DNA of 64,000 bases from Neurospora intermedia (taxonomy: Eukaryota; Ascomycota; Sordariomycetes; Sordariales; Sordariaceae), in the NCBI GenBank assembly GCA_037102815.1, contig BTPP01000003.1:2170001-2234000 (forward strand). Direction: 5' to 3'. Made by a program: the position numbers and the translations under genes. The notes under the pieces were generated by a model that worked only from the letters and a program-made list of their open reading frames with translations, had not been told where the DNA came from and ran no database searches. This document shows, piece by piece, positions 38,065-48,960 of the stretch (positions are counted from its first letter, which is position 1; every line of letters begins with the position of its first letter).

Positions 38065-38355
38065 TATAAGGGGATAGTAGAGCGATACGTAGGTACTGGC
38101 CTTATATAGTATATTAAGGTTCTACGAAGAAAGAAAGGAGAAAACGCTACCCTCCGGGTCGCTTGAGTGCCAGAGTTTAAATGGCTATGCGCTGGTTACC
38201 TGGTAGCCTGAGGCAGCCAGAGAATGTTCCAGAAGGCTCGGGCGCTACAGTGCAGTGCCCGGGTCGTCTGGGCAGTCTCAATGCGGGTTGCCGTCTTGGC
38301 ACTCAAGTCTGGCCAATTAGAGCCAGATGCCTTGACGGGCGCCAGTCCCATAACA
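38065..38355 (-). repeat. 5' LTR of Gypsy-2 (right in the window)
   Basis: Begins TATAAGGGGATAG (RIP form of TGTAAGGGGACAG) and ends CCCATAACA, followed by GGCTG. Its right (outer) half is intact and GC-rich. The changes concentrate in the element-facing left part. Confidence 0.92.
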
Positions 38356-38360
38356 GGCTG

Positions 38361-39060
38361 TACAAAGGGTTATTGCAAATTCTGATATTCCTAATCTTCC
38401 GAACTACCAGTGCAGCGCTTTATTGCCCGCCTTCCATATCCCCGTCCTATATCCTTGCCCGTATACTAAATTATATAAATAAATTAACTAGTTAAATAGT
38501 ACTATCGCATTGCATCTATTGTATTGTATATATCATTCGCACTACTTATAGTAAATTCAATTACATCCATCGCATTCCTATACTATACTACACACAATCA
38601 CTTTCATTGCATTGTATTGTATTGTATCTAATACCGGAGCGCAGCGCCGGCCGCTGGGAAGCAATGCAAGCAGTGCAGTACAATACCGGGCCAGGTCGGG
38701 GCAGCAGCGTAGTAGACCGTGCGCGGGGCGGGCGGCAGGCAGGTGGGCGACGGGTGGTGGACTATAGGCAGTTCCGTAGACAAATATATACATGCATATT
38801 AATTGCAATTTCCCGATACTCTTTTTCTGTGCCCGCCTGTATGTATGTAGGTGATAGGGATCCATTTTCTGTGATAGGGATTGATTTTCTAGCCTGCAAT
38901 CAGACTGCCCCCGCCTGGGAAGGTGCAATAACATTTACCGTAGTCTGAAAATCTACCGTTAAGACCTATCTACCGCAGTGGGACGGTAGGCTCCTTACAA
39001 CTGTAATATCCGACTTACCGTCGATTGACGGTCAATCTACGGCATATCGGTGGAGGGGGT
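38361..39060. other. RIP-free, GC-richer intergenic patch
   Basis: Right of Gypsy-2 the sequence keeps GC-rich blocks (for example CGGAGCGCAGCGCCGGCCGC at about 38,636), CA/TG dinucleotides and simple ATTGTATTGTATTGTAT repeats at 38,607-38,625. Two overlapping opposite open frames (38,578-38,934 and 38,607-38,948) exist because the segment is GC-rich, but they look non-coding. A cluster of CTACCGT/ACGGTAG words lies at 38,935-39,050. No homologous copy was seen in the window, which would explain escape from RIP. Confidence 0.5.
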
Positions 39061-39069
39061 TCACAGCTA

Positions 39070-40459
39070 AGAATTGCCTCTAACCTTTTTATTCAAAAGT
39101 ATTTTCCATAATAGTATTTTTAATTATCTAGCTCCTACTATAGTTTATGGTATAAATGTAGCGGTCTTTACTGTAAATATAACTATTTTAATTATAAAAA
39201 TCATAATAATGACGGTAGCAAAGGTAATTACAGTAATGAAAATAATATCGATTATGAAGATAGGTTTTATAGGGATATTAATGAAAATAATGATAAGGAT
39301 AACGATAATGAAGAAAATAATGAATTTAGTAATATTGGTATTCCCCTATTTAATATATTTAATTATAATTAAAGTCGTTCTGAGGATAACGAAGATAATG
39401 AGGATCCTATCTAATATAACGAGGATAAAGAGGAGTTCGATCTTGATAATTCTAGCCGTAATAGAGGTCGTAATTAAGGCGGTCGTAGTTATAATAACAA
39501 TTATAATCGAGGTAGTAGTTGCAGTAATTATAATAATTATAAATATAGCCGTAATAATTATAGTAGCTATAGTAGTAGCAATTATAGTAGCCGTAGTAGT
39601 AGTCGTACTAGTTTAATATAACCCGAAATCCCCGTCCAACCATCCAATTCTCATTAAAAAAATCGAAGAAGAACTAATAATCGTTATTTCGAAGAATGTT
39701 TCTCCGAATTCTTCTATACTACAAACCGCACTAACTTTCGAAATTTTTAGTAAAATAATATTCTAATTTATTTAGATTTCGACCCTATTACTAATAAGTA
39801 TATACTAGACGGTATAGAGCCCGAAATACCTCTACGTATCAAAAACTTTCTTAAAGGTATTAAAATCCTTAATAATTACTTATCTATCTTTAATAAAATT
39901 AATAAGGAAGTTCGGTAGGCTTTATTCCTATTCTATGACAATTAGTTCTATAGTTCGATTATTAAATAGGCCGTTCCTAGCATTAATACTCGTTATAGAA
40001 GGTTCAAAGACCTTCGTATTTAGGCTATACATATTTACAAATTATTAAAATCCAAATTCCTCATCGGCTCTATATTTAGCTTCTTTAGAAACCTAGTAGC
40101 AGACTACCTTAAAATCCTCGAATATAACTTACTCGGAAATCCCCAGTATAAAGTCCAATTTAAGTAATTTATCGACAATTAACTTGATAAGCGCACTTTT
40201 AATAAGGTCTACTTTTATATTACTAAGTATATTAATTACGAGGCTACCTTCGGCGATAAACGCCAATTTCCTTCTACTATATTAAGACAGAGCTTTTCGA
40301 TATAGGTCGTATTTTCATCGACGCTATTAAATCCGAGAATGAAATAAATAGAGGTCGCCCCTGTAGTAGTAGGAGGGTTACCGACGAAAATACCTACAAA
40401 GTAATACGCTCTATATTCGAAAATTTGCCTTTCAATAATAGATATATCGAGGTAGACTG
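39070..40459 (+). pseudogene. Decayed low-complexity ORF, first part (Asn/Asp/Glu then Asn/Tyr/Ser/Arg/Gly-rich)
   Basis: The plus-strand frame reads YRDINENNDKDNDNEENNE, then SRNRGRNxGGRSYNNNYNRG and SRNNYSSYSSSNYSS. A less biased part follows: ITNKYILDGIEPEIPLRIKN, RYRRFKDLRI, YLKILEYNLLGNPQYK. RGG/NYS-rich segments suggest an RNA-binding or Gag-like protein. The very hydrophobic frame at 39,074-39,616 is an out-of-frame shadow. One or more frameshifts occur near 40,230. The ORF is cut at 40,478 by LINE Ld and continues at 44,372. Family unknown; an element gag is the most likely source. Confidence 0.4.
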
Positions 40460-40478
40460 TAATTAATTCGTTAATATA

Positions 40479-42700
40479 GCAACTCCCAACGTGGATCATT
40501 CGGTGGGTAGCGAGCTTTGTCGCCGGAAGAAGAGGCTCTCTCTTCTTCGACGACAAAACCTCCCGCCCCTACGCAATTACCGCTAGAGTACTACAAGGCT
40601 CCCCCCTCTCCCTTATTTTATTTATTCTCTTTATTACCCTACTATACTGGAAGCTAGCAATAATCCCGAATGTAATTACAGTCGGCTTCGCCGACGATAC
40701 TAATATTATAGTAGTAGCCCGTACTACTGAAGAAAATTACCGGACGCTATAAGTAGCGTAGGAAGTATATTTAAAATAGGTAGGGGCGAGAGGTATAGAG
40801 TTCGAAACAATTAAGACGGAATTAATATACTTCATACGGACGAAGATACCAAGGACGGAAACTCTCTAATTCAGGGAAGTAGTACTTTAACCGACGGAAT
40901 CGATATAATTCCTAAGGGTCTAACTAGACCGTAAGCTTAATTATAGGGCTTATACAAAAGTAGTAAAAAAGAAAATAACGATATAGACAAATATATATAT
41001 GTAAAGACGTAAGGTTACTCTTTTATTCGGACAAAGGAAATATAGATTAAGTATATTTATAGTATTATTATATATAGAGCCTTAATATTCTACTAGCCGA
41101 TTAAAATCTATAATAAACTTCGGGGGATAGTAGTTGGGCTAGCGAAATACTAAATTAAATATTTAAAAATTATTGCTAGGGCGTATAAAACTACGCTGGT
41201 ACGAAATTTAAAAATAGAAACTTTTTATCCGCCGTTCGACCTCTACTTTAATAAAAGGGTCCGGACTTTTAAAGAAAGGCTTACCCGGACAGACTAAGCC
41301 CAGTTCGTCCAAAGGACTATAATTTAAATTTTTAATTATATTTAAATATAATAAATTAAAAGTTAGCTACCCGTTAATAAATTGGAGAGTAGTATAATTA
41401 AGGTTTAATAGGCCGAAATATAGGTATTAATAGAGAAGTTACTAGTAATAGTAGTTAGCCCCCCCTTAGAATTAGGGATTCAACCATTACTACTATTATA
41501 AGCCCTAAAACCAATAGCCGCTAATAGAAAAGAATTATTAAAAGATACAACGAATCGGGAATAAGTATCGTACTATAATTACTACCTAGCAGTAATAACA
41601 ACGAAATTAAAGCAATAGTACGAATTTACTATTGCAAACCTTACCCCTAAATTTAATAGAGAAGCTATTTAACGATATATAGTTAATATAAAGAAGAAGA
41701 AAGGAAAATACTAATAATTAGAAGAAAATAAAGAAGAATTATACCTACTAATTAAAATAAAAAATTCCCTCCTTATTTAGGCTAGAACGGAAGTTATCGG
41801 CCTCCGGGCCTTCCTCTACCGGAGGAAAGTACCGGGCATCTTAATTCCTATTTATACTTACAAATTTAAAAAAGAAATATTCGTTTATATTATCCTAAAT
41901 TACCTTAATATAAATACTATCTTTTAATTAAATTTAAAAGTTTAACTATTAATAAAGGAAGAACTTTAGGAATACTTAAATAATAGAATTAAAGCCGAAA
42001 GGATTCTATTATAAGTATTGAAATTAGGGAGGTTAAGAGAATACTATTTAGTAATCGAATTAGAGGAAGAATAATATAAGGAAATTGTAAGGTACTTTTA
42101 GGAGGAAAATAGAATATTAATAATATTAAAATAATAGGACGGGAACGAGGAGAAGATATTTGTACTAACTATAGGAATTATCTAAATTATAACTATAATA
42201 AAAATTAAAAAGTACTATCTAATAAATGCCTAATTATATTTAGAAAATTATTCGAATAATTCTATTATACGAATTTAGTTTATAGTAACCTTATAGCGCT
42301 ACTAAATCTAATTATTATTTATAAGGGTATAATTAGGAGTATCGATAATTATAGGACTATTAGGAATAGAATTACTACTATTACCGGAATTAGAAATTAT
42401 ATAAATAAGAATAGTATAATTACTACTACTAAATATAATACGTATAGGAGTAATAGCGCTACTATTAGAATGAAATATAATCCGAACTAGGTTTATAGTA
42501 TTACTACTAAATAAGGAAAGGATACAACTATAACGAATATCCTTTGTAATTAATTTATAGTAACCCTTCTACTACTATTTAATAATATTATAACCTATAA
42601 TATAAAAAAAACGCTTATAGTCGGTAGGAAGGCTTTCCTACTCTAAGCGAATATATATATAATTAGAGAAATTATTAATAATATAACGGAAGGTATCCAC
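40479..42700 (+). pseudogene. LINE Ld ORF2 fragment: RT palm, thumb and C-terminal region
   Basis: The frame reads LPTWIIRWVASFVAGRRGSL, LQGSPLSPILFILFITLLYW (motif B intact) and VGFADDTNIIVVA (motif C, catalytic DD at 40,693-40,698 intact). A post-RT region follows with IARAYKTTLVRNLKIETFYP and PFDLYFNKRVRTFKERL, the usual region downstream of RT in fungal LINEs. Beyond about 41,650 it becomes Lys/Glu-rich and decayed. In-frame TAA/TAG appear from about 40,750 onwards. The endonuclease and ORF1 are absent because of 5' truncation. Confidence 0.85.
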
Positions 42701-42718
42701 ATTACAATTAAAATAGTT

Positions 42719-43254
42719 TTTAGACACCGATGCGATGCTGTATCCCTAGAGGTAGTTCAAGCAACGCCCGCTGTATTACTGAAGCGTGGATTTCTGCATC
42801 TCTTGCCGTTCCTCGTTCGGACGGCAATAGCCGTCCTCACCCAATCTCCCTTCGTTGCTTTATTGCTTCATTGCTTCATTGCTTCATTAGAATTGCTTCA
42901 TTAAAATGCTCGATGGCAAAGAGGCCCGATGACGATAACCTTATCGATAAGCGATTTCGAAGGACGGATTTGGTAAAGGATTTTAGAAACGGAAGGACCT
43001 AGTGTATCCTGGCGCAGACTGTGGTCGACACTGTCCGCGAGTTGACCAATGAAAAGGTAGCGGGGCTAGACGCCCTGACCAGTTGTAGGGCCGTGCCACG
43101 CATTGAGCCAATGAGAGGCCAAGAAACTATTGCACGAAGACCTGACTGTAGACGAACCGTCCTTCAATAGGCCGCTCCGGTGGATGTGGGTCCTTGACCC
43201 CCAGACTGTGAAAGTCATCCACCTCCTCTGCATAGTTGAAGCACGCTTCAAAAA
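42719..43254 (-). repeat. Short dispersed repeat S2 (about 0.54 kb), inverted copy of S1, inside LINE Ld
   Basis: Reverse complement of S1. It starts TAGACACCGATGCGATGCTG and ends GCATAGTTGAAGCACGCTTC. The GAAG-type microsatellite is shorter and appears as TTGCTTCATTGCTTCATTGC (42,858-42,900). La (rc near 4,200) and Le (near 50,790) show the same LINE site without the insert, so S2 is a genuine insertion. S1 and S2 are 10.4 kb apart in opposite orientation, so they could mediate inversion. The 90- and 61-residue open frames here are not credible genes. Confidence 0.75.
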
Positions 43255-44371
43255 TTATTCGAACTACCTAATACTATAGTAACAGCTACCGCCTAAATAA
43301 TATTATAAGTATTATAAAAACCGGCAGGGACGTCTAATCTATACCTACTAGTAGTATAATTATAGGTAACGTTCTAGGCACTACTAGCTAGAAACGTAGG
43401 AATTAAATAGTAAAAAAGAAAAAAGGAGGATAAAAAACCTATTAATAAACGAAATAGAATAAATTCTATTAGCGACGACCTTTTTAAAAGTACTAAGGGA
43501 ATTAAACCTATTATTAGAATATATAACGGAAGTAAAATTTAAAGTATAGTAGAAATAAGGAATTTTACGAATAATATTAATTAAATTAATATAAAGACCG
43601 AAGAAGGAGGGGAGGAAATTATACCGGTTCTAAGGGGGATAATTACTAAGGAAATAGCGAAGGGTACAAACGAAGAACGTAGGTTCCAAAAGTACGACTA
43701 AAAGGACCGTAGGGGACGTAGGGTTTAAAAATATAATAGAAGAAGAACCCTCCGCGTTAGAGGTTAAATTAATAGGGCTAGGACAATAATAGCCGGAGGA
43801 AATTATTTTAATAGAGGTTATAATAGGGAAGAAGGAGGAGAAGGATTAGGAGGGGCGCTATATAGGGGATTATATAAATAAGGGAAGGGGTTTTTATACT
43901 AATATAAATAGAGGTAAAACCGTAGGGTAGAAGAGTAAATAATAGGACGGAGGTATTTATAAATAAGGGAATAAAATAGAGAAGTAGGGTAATAAATAGG
44001 AAAACGGAATAGGGAAACGGAGAAAAGGTAGAGAAGGGAGCAATAGGGAATAAAATAGAAAAATGGCGAAGGGAGTGGCGTACTAATTTAGTCCTATTCC
44101 TATTATCTTTATTATTCTAGTATTGGGATAATATAGCAGTAGGAGAGACGAGATTATATTCGTTATAGCGGTGGGTGAGAACCGTTATAACTATAAGCAA
44201 AGTAGGAGCAGTATAGTAAACTACGGCCGAAATAGAGCTAGGGGTTTTCATCCGGAGGCGCTTAACGCCTTACGGTTTTCCCCTCCAAAGAACTAAAGAA
44301 GGACCCCATGCTAATAAGGCACTATAATTTATAGTATAGGGAATAAGACGATTAATTAATTCGTTAATATA

Positions 44372-44917
44372 CCTTTAAAATATGTACCTAGGGTTGTATA
44401 GCCTATTAGAGCCCTTAATTTAGGTCTACTTTAAAATAGTATTATCGATAAATAGCCTCCCCTAACGTAATAAAATACTTACCCTTTGGTTAATAAATAG
44501 CGCTTTATACTTAATAATCAGTTTATTTCCGCCGGTAGAGGTAGAGGTGGAAGTGGTTTTGGCGTTAATCTGATATTTAGAAGAGATTATAAGTATTACA
44601 ACTGTAATAGAGGTAGTTGTAAGATTAGAGGTAATTGTAATAAACTTCTATTGGGTTGTAGTAATAGAGGTAGCTACGGTAATACTAGTAGTCGTAAGGA
44701 TTATAGCTACGACTATTATAAGGGTTATAATTGTGGTTATAATTGCTGGGGCGGTTAAGATAGAGGTGACCGTTAGGATTCACTCTATAATAATAGTTAT
44801 AGTAGTTATAAATAGGGCTGTTAGTAATTTTAAGGCTATTATTATAATTAAGACTATATTTATAATTAGGACCGTTAGTACGATTAAAACTATAATTATA
44901 ACCGGGACTATAATTAT
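44372..44917 (+). pseudogene. Decayed low-complexity ORF, second part, between LINE Ld and the MULE
   Basis: Joining 40,478 to 44,372 across the LINE restores a frame. FENLPFNNRYIEVDCN is on the left and NIPLKYVPRVV, SAGRGRGGSGFGVN, RRDYKYYNCNRGSCKIRGNC and CSNRGSYGNTSSRKDYSYDY are on the right. The spaced Cys residues (C-x4-C-x5-C-x6-C) and the RGG stretch suggest nucleic-acid binding. The open frames at 44,685-44,960 (-) and 44,733-44,924 (+) are shadows of this low-complexity region. It continues after the MULE. Confidence 0.4.
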
Positions 44918-47900
44918 GAGTTAACTTGCCGACACGCACTAAAAACTTACAGGCACGCACTTTTGGGGTCTAGCAGCTGACATATAAAATATATCGTTTT
45001 GGGTATAAAAATCGTGATTTTCAATGTCTTAATGTGGGTCAACCTAGTAAATCCCCTATAAACGCCCTGTGTAAGTAAATCTGATAGCGCTAATCTAGCG
45101 ATACTCTCGTAGTATTGAGGGGCTTAAGATAGTTTGTATTATACTATTATATTTTAAATACTTATATTTAATAGCTTAGAGCTTACATTTAGTAGATTAG
45201 AAAGTTTAGAAATATCGTTAGAGAGCTTAGAGAGGAAGGAGGAATTTAATAATAATTCTATAGCCTTATTTCTCTCCCTTTCCCTCTCCCTCTCCCTCTC
45301 CCCTCCTCCCTTTCTCTCTCTCGCTATTTACTCCCTTACCCTCGCTTCCCAATATCTCCCCAACTCGTCATCCTCCTCCTCCTCACCCTTATTGTTATTA
45401 GCTACCTCGATACAACTACGTACCTTATTTCGGGCATTTAAATTTTTAATATTAGGCCCTATCTTATATTGGGAGTAATTACGGCGCGCTAAAGCTCGTA
45501 TAGTGCCCGGGTTACGTAATTTACCCTTTGGTGCAATTGGTATACGAATACGAGTATAGGTATGGGTAGAGGTTGAATTAAATAATAGTATAACGAATAT
45601 AGGCTTATTGAATGGACCGCTTTATTTGCGCGGGCGGCCTTTAGGTATTACTCTAGCGGCCGGCTTGAATCTAAGGTATTTATCTATTGTATCCTAATAT
45701 AGTATTTAGTATGGGAGTTATTCGGGGTATAGATAATAATTTATACGTCGTTGATGTAAGTATTAGAATGGATGGTAAGCTTCCTTAATTATTAGGGCTG
45801 TCTTACCCTCCTTTAATAATACTTCTATTTTATAGGTACAAGGTAATTTGTACTGGGCTCTAAAGTTCCCTATATAAGGTTTGAGAGGGGTACTAGGGAG
45901 TTTCAATTATATAGAGGGTAGTATTGTGTTGAGTTTATAGTATTAACGATCTATAAGATTAAGTGCCTACGTAGATAATTTATACGGGCAATTACCTATC
46001 TACTTGCGGTTAACCTACTTTATACGTATACGACTATTAGACTTCGCTAATAGATCGATATATACCTTATAACGATGATTTACGTATTGGAGATAAGTTT
46101 TATAGAGTTTAATTAACCTACTACGAGCTAACAGACTATAATTTTTAAGAAAGCTATTGTTAATTTTATTTAGTAATATTATTCTTTGCCCTTAATTAAA
46201 ATAATTCTTAGTAAGGTAGCCTGCCTACTCCTCTTTACAAAGTAAAAACTTCTCTTTAATTTACGAGACTACGTCTTCCTATATATTCCTAAACTAGCGG
46301 TATAGAATAGACTAGGCACGGGTAAACTCTGTAATATTAGAGGAGTAGACTATATATTACTATATAAAGAATAGTGCGGACCTTATATTAGTAATTTTAT
46401 TTAGCAAGGGATCGAGTCCCGCCTTAGTTCTAGTAGTTATTATAACCCGGGTATTACGTTGCTTTAAATTTTTGAGATCCTTTTTATTGCGCTGCTCAAT
46501 ATTGTAGCTAGAATTGGGAGAAGATGTAGACCGCTCGTATATTACCTAGTCTATTTTAAGGTAGTTAATAATATTGTAATTAATATACTATATATAATGT
46601 TATTGTTATATATTAGGGAAGGTCTTATTAATTGCTTTAGTAAGTTGGGGGTCGCTATCGGTTAGAGTTATTGTAGGGTAAGGGATTTTAAACTTATTAG
46701 TTGCTTCTTTAATATACTGAGTTAAGAAGTTAAACCCCTCCTCCCTCTCGTTATTGAATATTATTTGAAAGATTGGTATAGAGGTTCGTTCGGGGGTAAG
46801 AATTATATTTTAAATGTATAGGAGATAGTAACGGTTGGTTTTATATGTAATATCGATTAGGATAGTATATAAGAACCTTATCTATATCCGGCGCTAGTAG
46901 TTAGTTAATTAGAACGTATAGCGCAATATATCTTTATCCTCATCCCCCTTAAAGCTAAAGTAGATATAATAGAGAGCTTTACTCTCGAAATCGTTATCCA
47001 ACCGTTTAATAAATAACTACGTATTATTATATCCTTGCCTTATATTACGCCGTACCGTCTAGCGCATATTATCGAGGTCGTTGTAAGTCTAAGGAATCTT
47101 AGGGTATTTTTCTTTGACTATAGCGAGGATTGTGCGTATTGTAAGGTCCTATTGCAATAAGAGGTTCTTAAGGAAGCGATTTGCTTCCGGATTAACTTTA
47201 TAACCCTATGCCTTAGTACGAAATATAATATAGCCTTCTAACGTACGTAATAGAGGGTAGCCTTCGTATATTAGGTTTATAGCCCGGGTAGTCTACTTCT
47301 ACCCTGTACGCTTTTTAATTTAGAGTACTACTCTAAAGGGATAGTATCGTACTTTCTTTCGTAATATAGACTATCGCTTTGAGTATTCGTTAGCGACGAT
47401 TAGTGGGCGGTAGTCTATATAGTCGCAGCGGTATACCTACTTAATAATAGTCCTATCCTCCTTGTAGCCCGGCTTCTTAAGCTTCTAGGTGCGTTGGGTA
47501 ACTACACCAAATCGGTAACGATAGCAAAGATCAATAAGGTGGGTAAATAATTTATTGTAATTATTAATGGGGTCGAAAGAAAAGAAGGGGTTATTTATTA
47601 GGATAGATTAAGTAATAGAGGGGTCGAAGGTATCGTTAGAGGCGAAGGTTTCGATAGAGGAGTATAACGTACGACGAGGGCGCTTAGTAGAGGGCATTTA
47701 TAGCAGTTAATTAGTATAAAAATTAATTAAATGTGATAAAAATTGATTGAATATAACGATTAAACGTATATTGAGGTGGTAAATACAATTAATATAGGTA
47801 GTATAGATAGGTATAGTGTAATTGCGTACAGTATAGTGCAGTGTAGTACAAAGTGCTAGTACAAATAGCCGTATGAAAAAGAGTGAAAGAAATGACCAAG

Positions 47901-48046
47901 TTAGAGGGGATGTTGTATGTATTGAAAAGACGAAATTTTGCGGGTAAAAACGGGATTTACGATATTAGGTGTCATTAGCTGTACTGGCCCTATTTTTCTG
48001 AAAAGTGCGTGCTTGTAAGTTTTTAGTGCGTGTTGGCAAGTTAACT
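44918..48046 (-). mobile_element. Mutator-like transposon MULE-1, 3.13 kb, autonomous type
   Basis: The left end is GAGTTAACTTGCCGACACGC and the right end (rc AGTTAACTTGCCAACACGC) mirrors it. Flanks are TATAATTAT (44,909-44,917) and AATAATTAT (48,047-48,055), 8 of 9 identical. Subterminal words CAGCTGACATATAAAATA and CGGGATTTACGATATTAGGTG tie it to the 415-bp element in Gypsy-1 and to the elements at 48,162 and 58,299. It encodes one transposase on the minus strand. Confidence 0.9.
45154..47697 (-). pseudogene. MULE-1 transposase pseudogene (847 codons, few RIP stops)
   Basis: Starts with an intact ATG at 47,697 (MPSTKRPRRT) and closes at TAA 45,154, exactly 848 codons including the stop. 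The N-terminal part resembles FAR1/WRKY-like DNA-binding regions (FGVVTQRT, KKPGYKEDRTIIKQVY). The MULE core holds ILIDITYKTNRYYL (first catalytic Asp intact, 46,834-46,863), IFNNEREEGFNF and LTDSDPQLTKAIN (second Asp intact). Downstream is RNTRVIITTRTKAGL. The C-terminus has PKGRPRK and an Arg/Glu-rich coiled region from a CCCTCT-type repeat (45,270-45,310). Scattered TAA/TAG show it is dead, but it is the best-preserved transposase in the window. Confidence 0.85.
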
Positions 48047-48055
48047 AATAATTAT

Positions 48056-48161
48056 AGCCGGGATTGTAATACTAGTAGGATATACGAATATATACTAACC
48101 CTTTAGTATTCTAAACGTTAATATACTATTCCGTATAATTATAGTAGCCGCTATAATATAG
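48056..48161 (+). pseudogene. Decayed low-complexity ORF, third part, between two MULE elements
   Basis: After the MULE duplication the sequence continues the same style, with RDCNTSRIYEYILT-like codons, up to the TATAATATAG target of the 600-bp element. Only about 100 bp. Confidence 0.35.
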
Positions 48162-48761
48162 GGTAAACCTCCGCACACCCACTTCAAACTTATATACACC
48201 CAAAAAGGAGGGATGTCAGCTGTCACGTAAAATACGTCGTTTTAACTGTAAAAACCGTGCTTTGTAATGTCTTGCACATTCTGACCCAGTTAATCCCTAT
48301 AGCAAATCCCATACAGCAAGTCTGACAGCGCCAATCTAGTAATACTCTTATACCTAGTATTGAGGAAACTCTACTCTACTCTACTCTACTCTACTCTACT
48401 CTACTCTACTCTACTCTACTCTACTCTACTCTACTCTAAATACTAGCATCTAATAATTCAGACAGCTCGTTAGAGGAGGCTGTTAATAATATTTCAATAT
48501 AGATGCGTACAAAGTGCTAGCGTAATGGCGTGCAGAGTGCTGGTGCTGGTGCTGGTGCTGGTGCTGGTGCTGGTGCAATTGGCCGTGTGAAAAAGAGCGA
48601 AAGAAATACCCAAGTTGAAGGAAATGTTGCGTGCATTTGAAAGACGAAATTTTGCTGGTAAAAACGGGATTTACAGTGTCAGGTGTCATCAGCTGCACGG
48701 TCCCACATTTCCCTGGTTTTTGGGTGTATGTAGGTTTGGGGTGAGTGTGCGGAGGTTTACC
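48162..48761. mobile_element. Non-autonomous MULE derivative, 600 bp
   Basis: TIRs start GGTAAACCTCCGCACACCCA on the left and GGTAAACCTCCGCACACTCA on the right (rc), within a perfect 10-bp duplication TATAATATAG (48,152-48,161 and 48,762-48,771). The ends match the left end of MULE-3 (58,299). The interior has an ACTCT pentamer array (48,368-48,437, about 14 units) and six TGGTGC units (48,541-48,576). Little RIP. The open frames 48,483-48,698 and 48,615-48,851 are by-products of the repeats. Confidence 0.93.
48368..48437. repeat. ACTCT pentanucleotide microsatellite inside the 600-bp MULE derivative
   Basis: About 14 uninterrupted units of CTACT/ACTCT. A second microsatellite, six TGGTGC hexamers, lies at 48,541-48,576. 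MULE-3 has no long array at the equivalent position, so expansion is specific to this copy. Confidence 0.9.
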
Positions 48762-48771
48762 TATAATATAG

Positions 48772-48960
48772 ATAAAGACGATAATAATAGTCCTATTAAT
48801 CCTTATAATAAACGTCGTAAGGATTTTAGTAGTAATACTAGTAGTAGCTAAGGCGGTAGTAATTATTATAATTACTATAGTTATTATAATAATTATAGTT
48901 ACTATAACTACTACGATCCTTGTAGTAACTGTACTAATATATTCACAATTACGTATGTTA
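48772..48960 (+). pseudogene. Decayed low-complexity ORF, last part
   Basis: Reads DKDDNNSPINPYNKRRKDFS, then SSNTSSS and a run of NYYNYYSYYNNYSYYNYYD up to CSNCTN. It then leaves the low-complexity style with TPPVPRRTRMPAPAA near 48,960-49,000. The tail may be the true C-terminus of the original ORF. Confidence 0.35.

Larger units (their letters stand above)
30253..38355 (-). mobile_element. Ty3/gypsy LTR retrotransposon (chromovirus) Gypsy-2 with an extra antisense ORF
   Basis: LTRs of 291 bp lie at 30,253-30,543 and 38,065-38,355, within a 5-bp duplication GGCTG (30,248-30,252 and 38,356-38,360). Gag-pol is on the minus strand. A polypurine tract (rc AGAAGGGGGGGGG) sits beside the left LTR, which is therefore the 3' LTR. 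The total of 8.1 kb exceeds a usual chromovirus because about 2 kb beyond pol holds an opposite-strand ORF and a 0.6-kb repeat (S1). RIP is heavy in the interior and lighter in the outer halves of both LTRs. Confidence 0.95.
40479..44352 (+). mobile_element. LINE copy Ld, 5'-truncated Tad-like element with a 19-bp TSD
   Basis: Same family as La but on the plus strand. It starts inside the RT and ends with AGTATAGGGAATAAGACGAT. The 19-bp sequence TAATTAATTCGTTAATATA flanks it at 40,460-40,478 and 44,353-44,371, a long duplication typical of target-primed reverse transcription. It carries S2 at 42,719-43,254. The RT part is the least mutated LINE sequence in the window. The 3' UTR contains TCCGGAGGCGCTTAACGCCT near 44,250, shared with La (inverted, 3,160-3,185) and Le (51,790-51,815). 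Confidence 0.92.

Noticed and set aside
38578-38948. Overlapping opposite ORFs of 118 and 113 residues
   Set aside because: Both result from a GC-rich, stop-poor segment. Codon use and composition are not protein-like and the two cannot both be real.
39074-39616. 180-residue very hydrophobic ORF, possible membrane protein
   Set aside because: It is the wrong frame of an Asn/Tyr/Ser/Arg-rich coding region; GTA/ATT runs arise from AAT/AGT/TAT codons.
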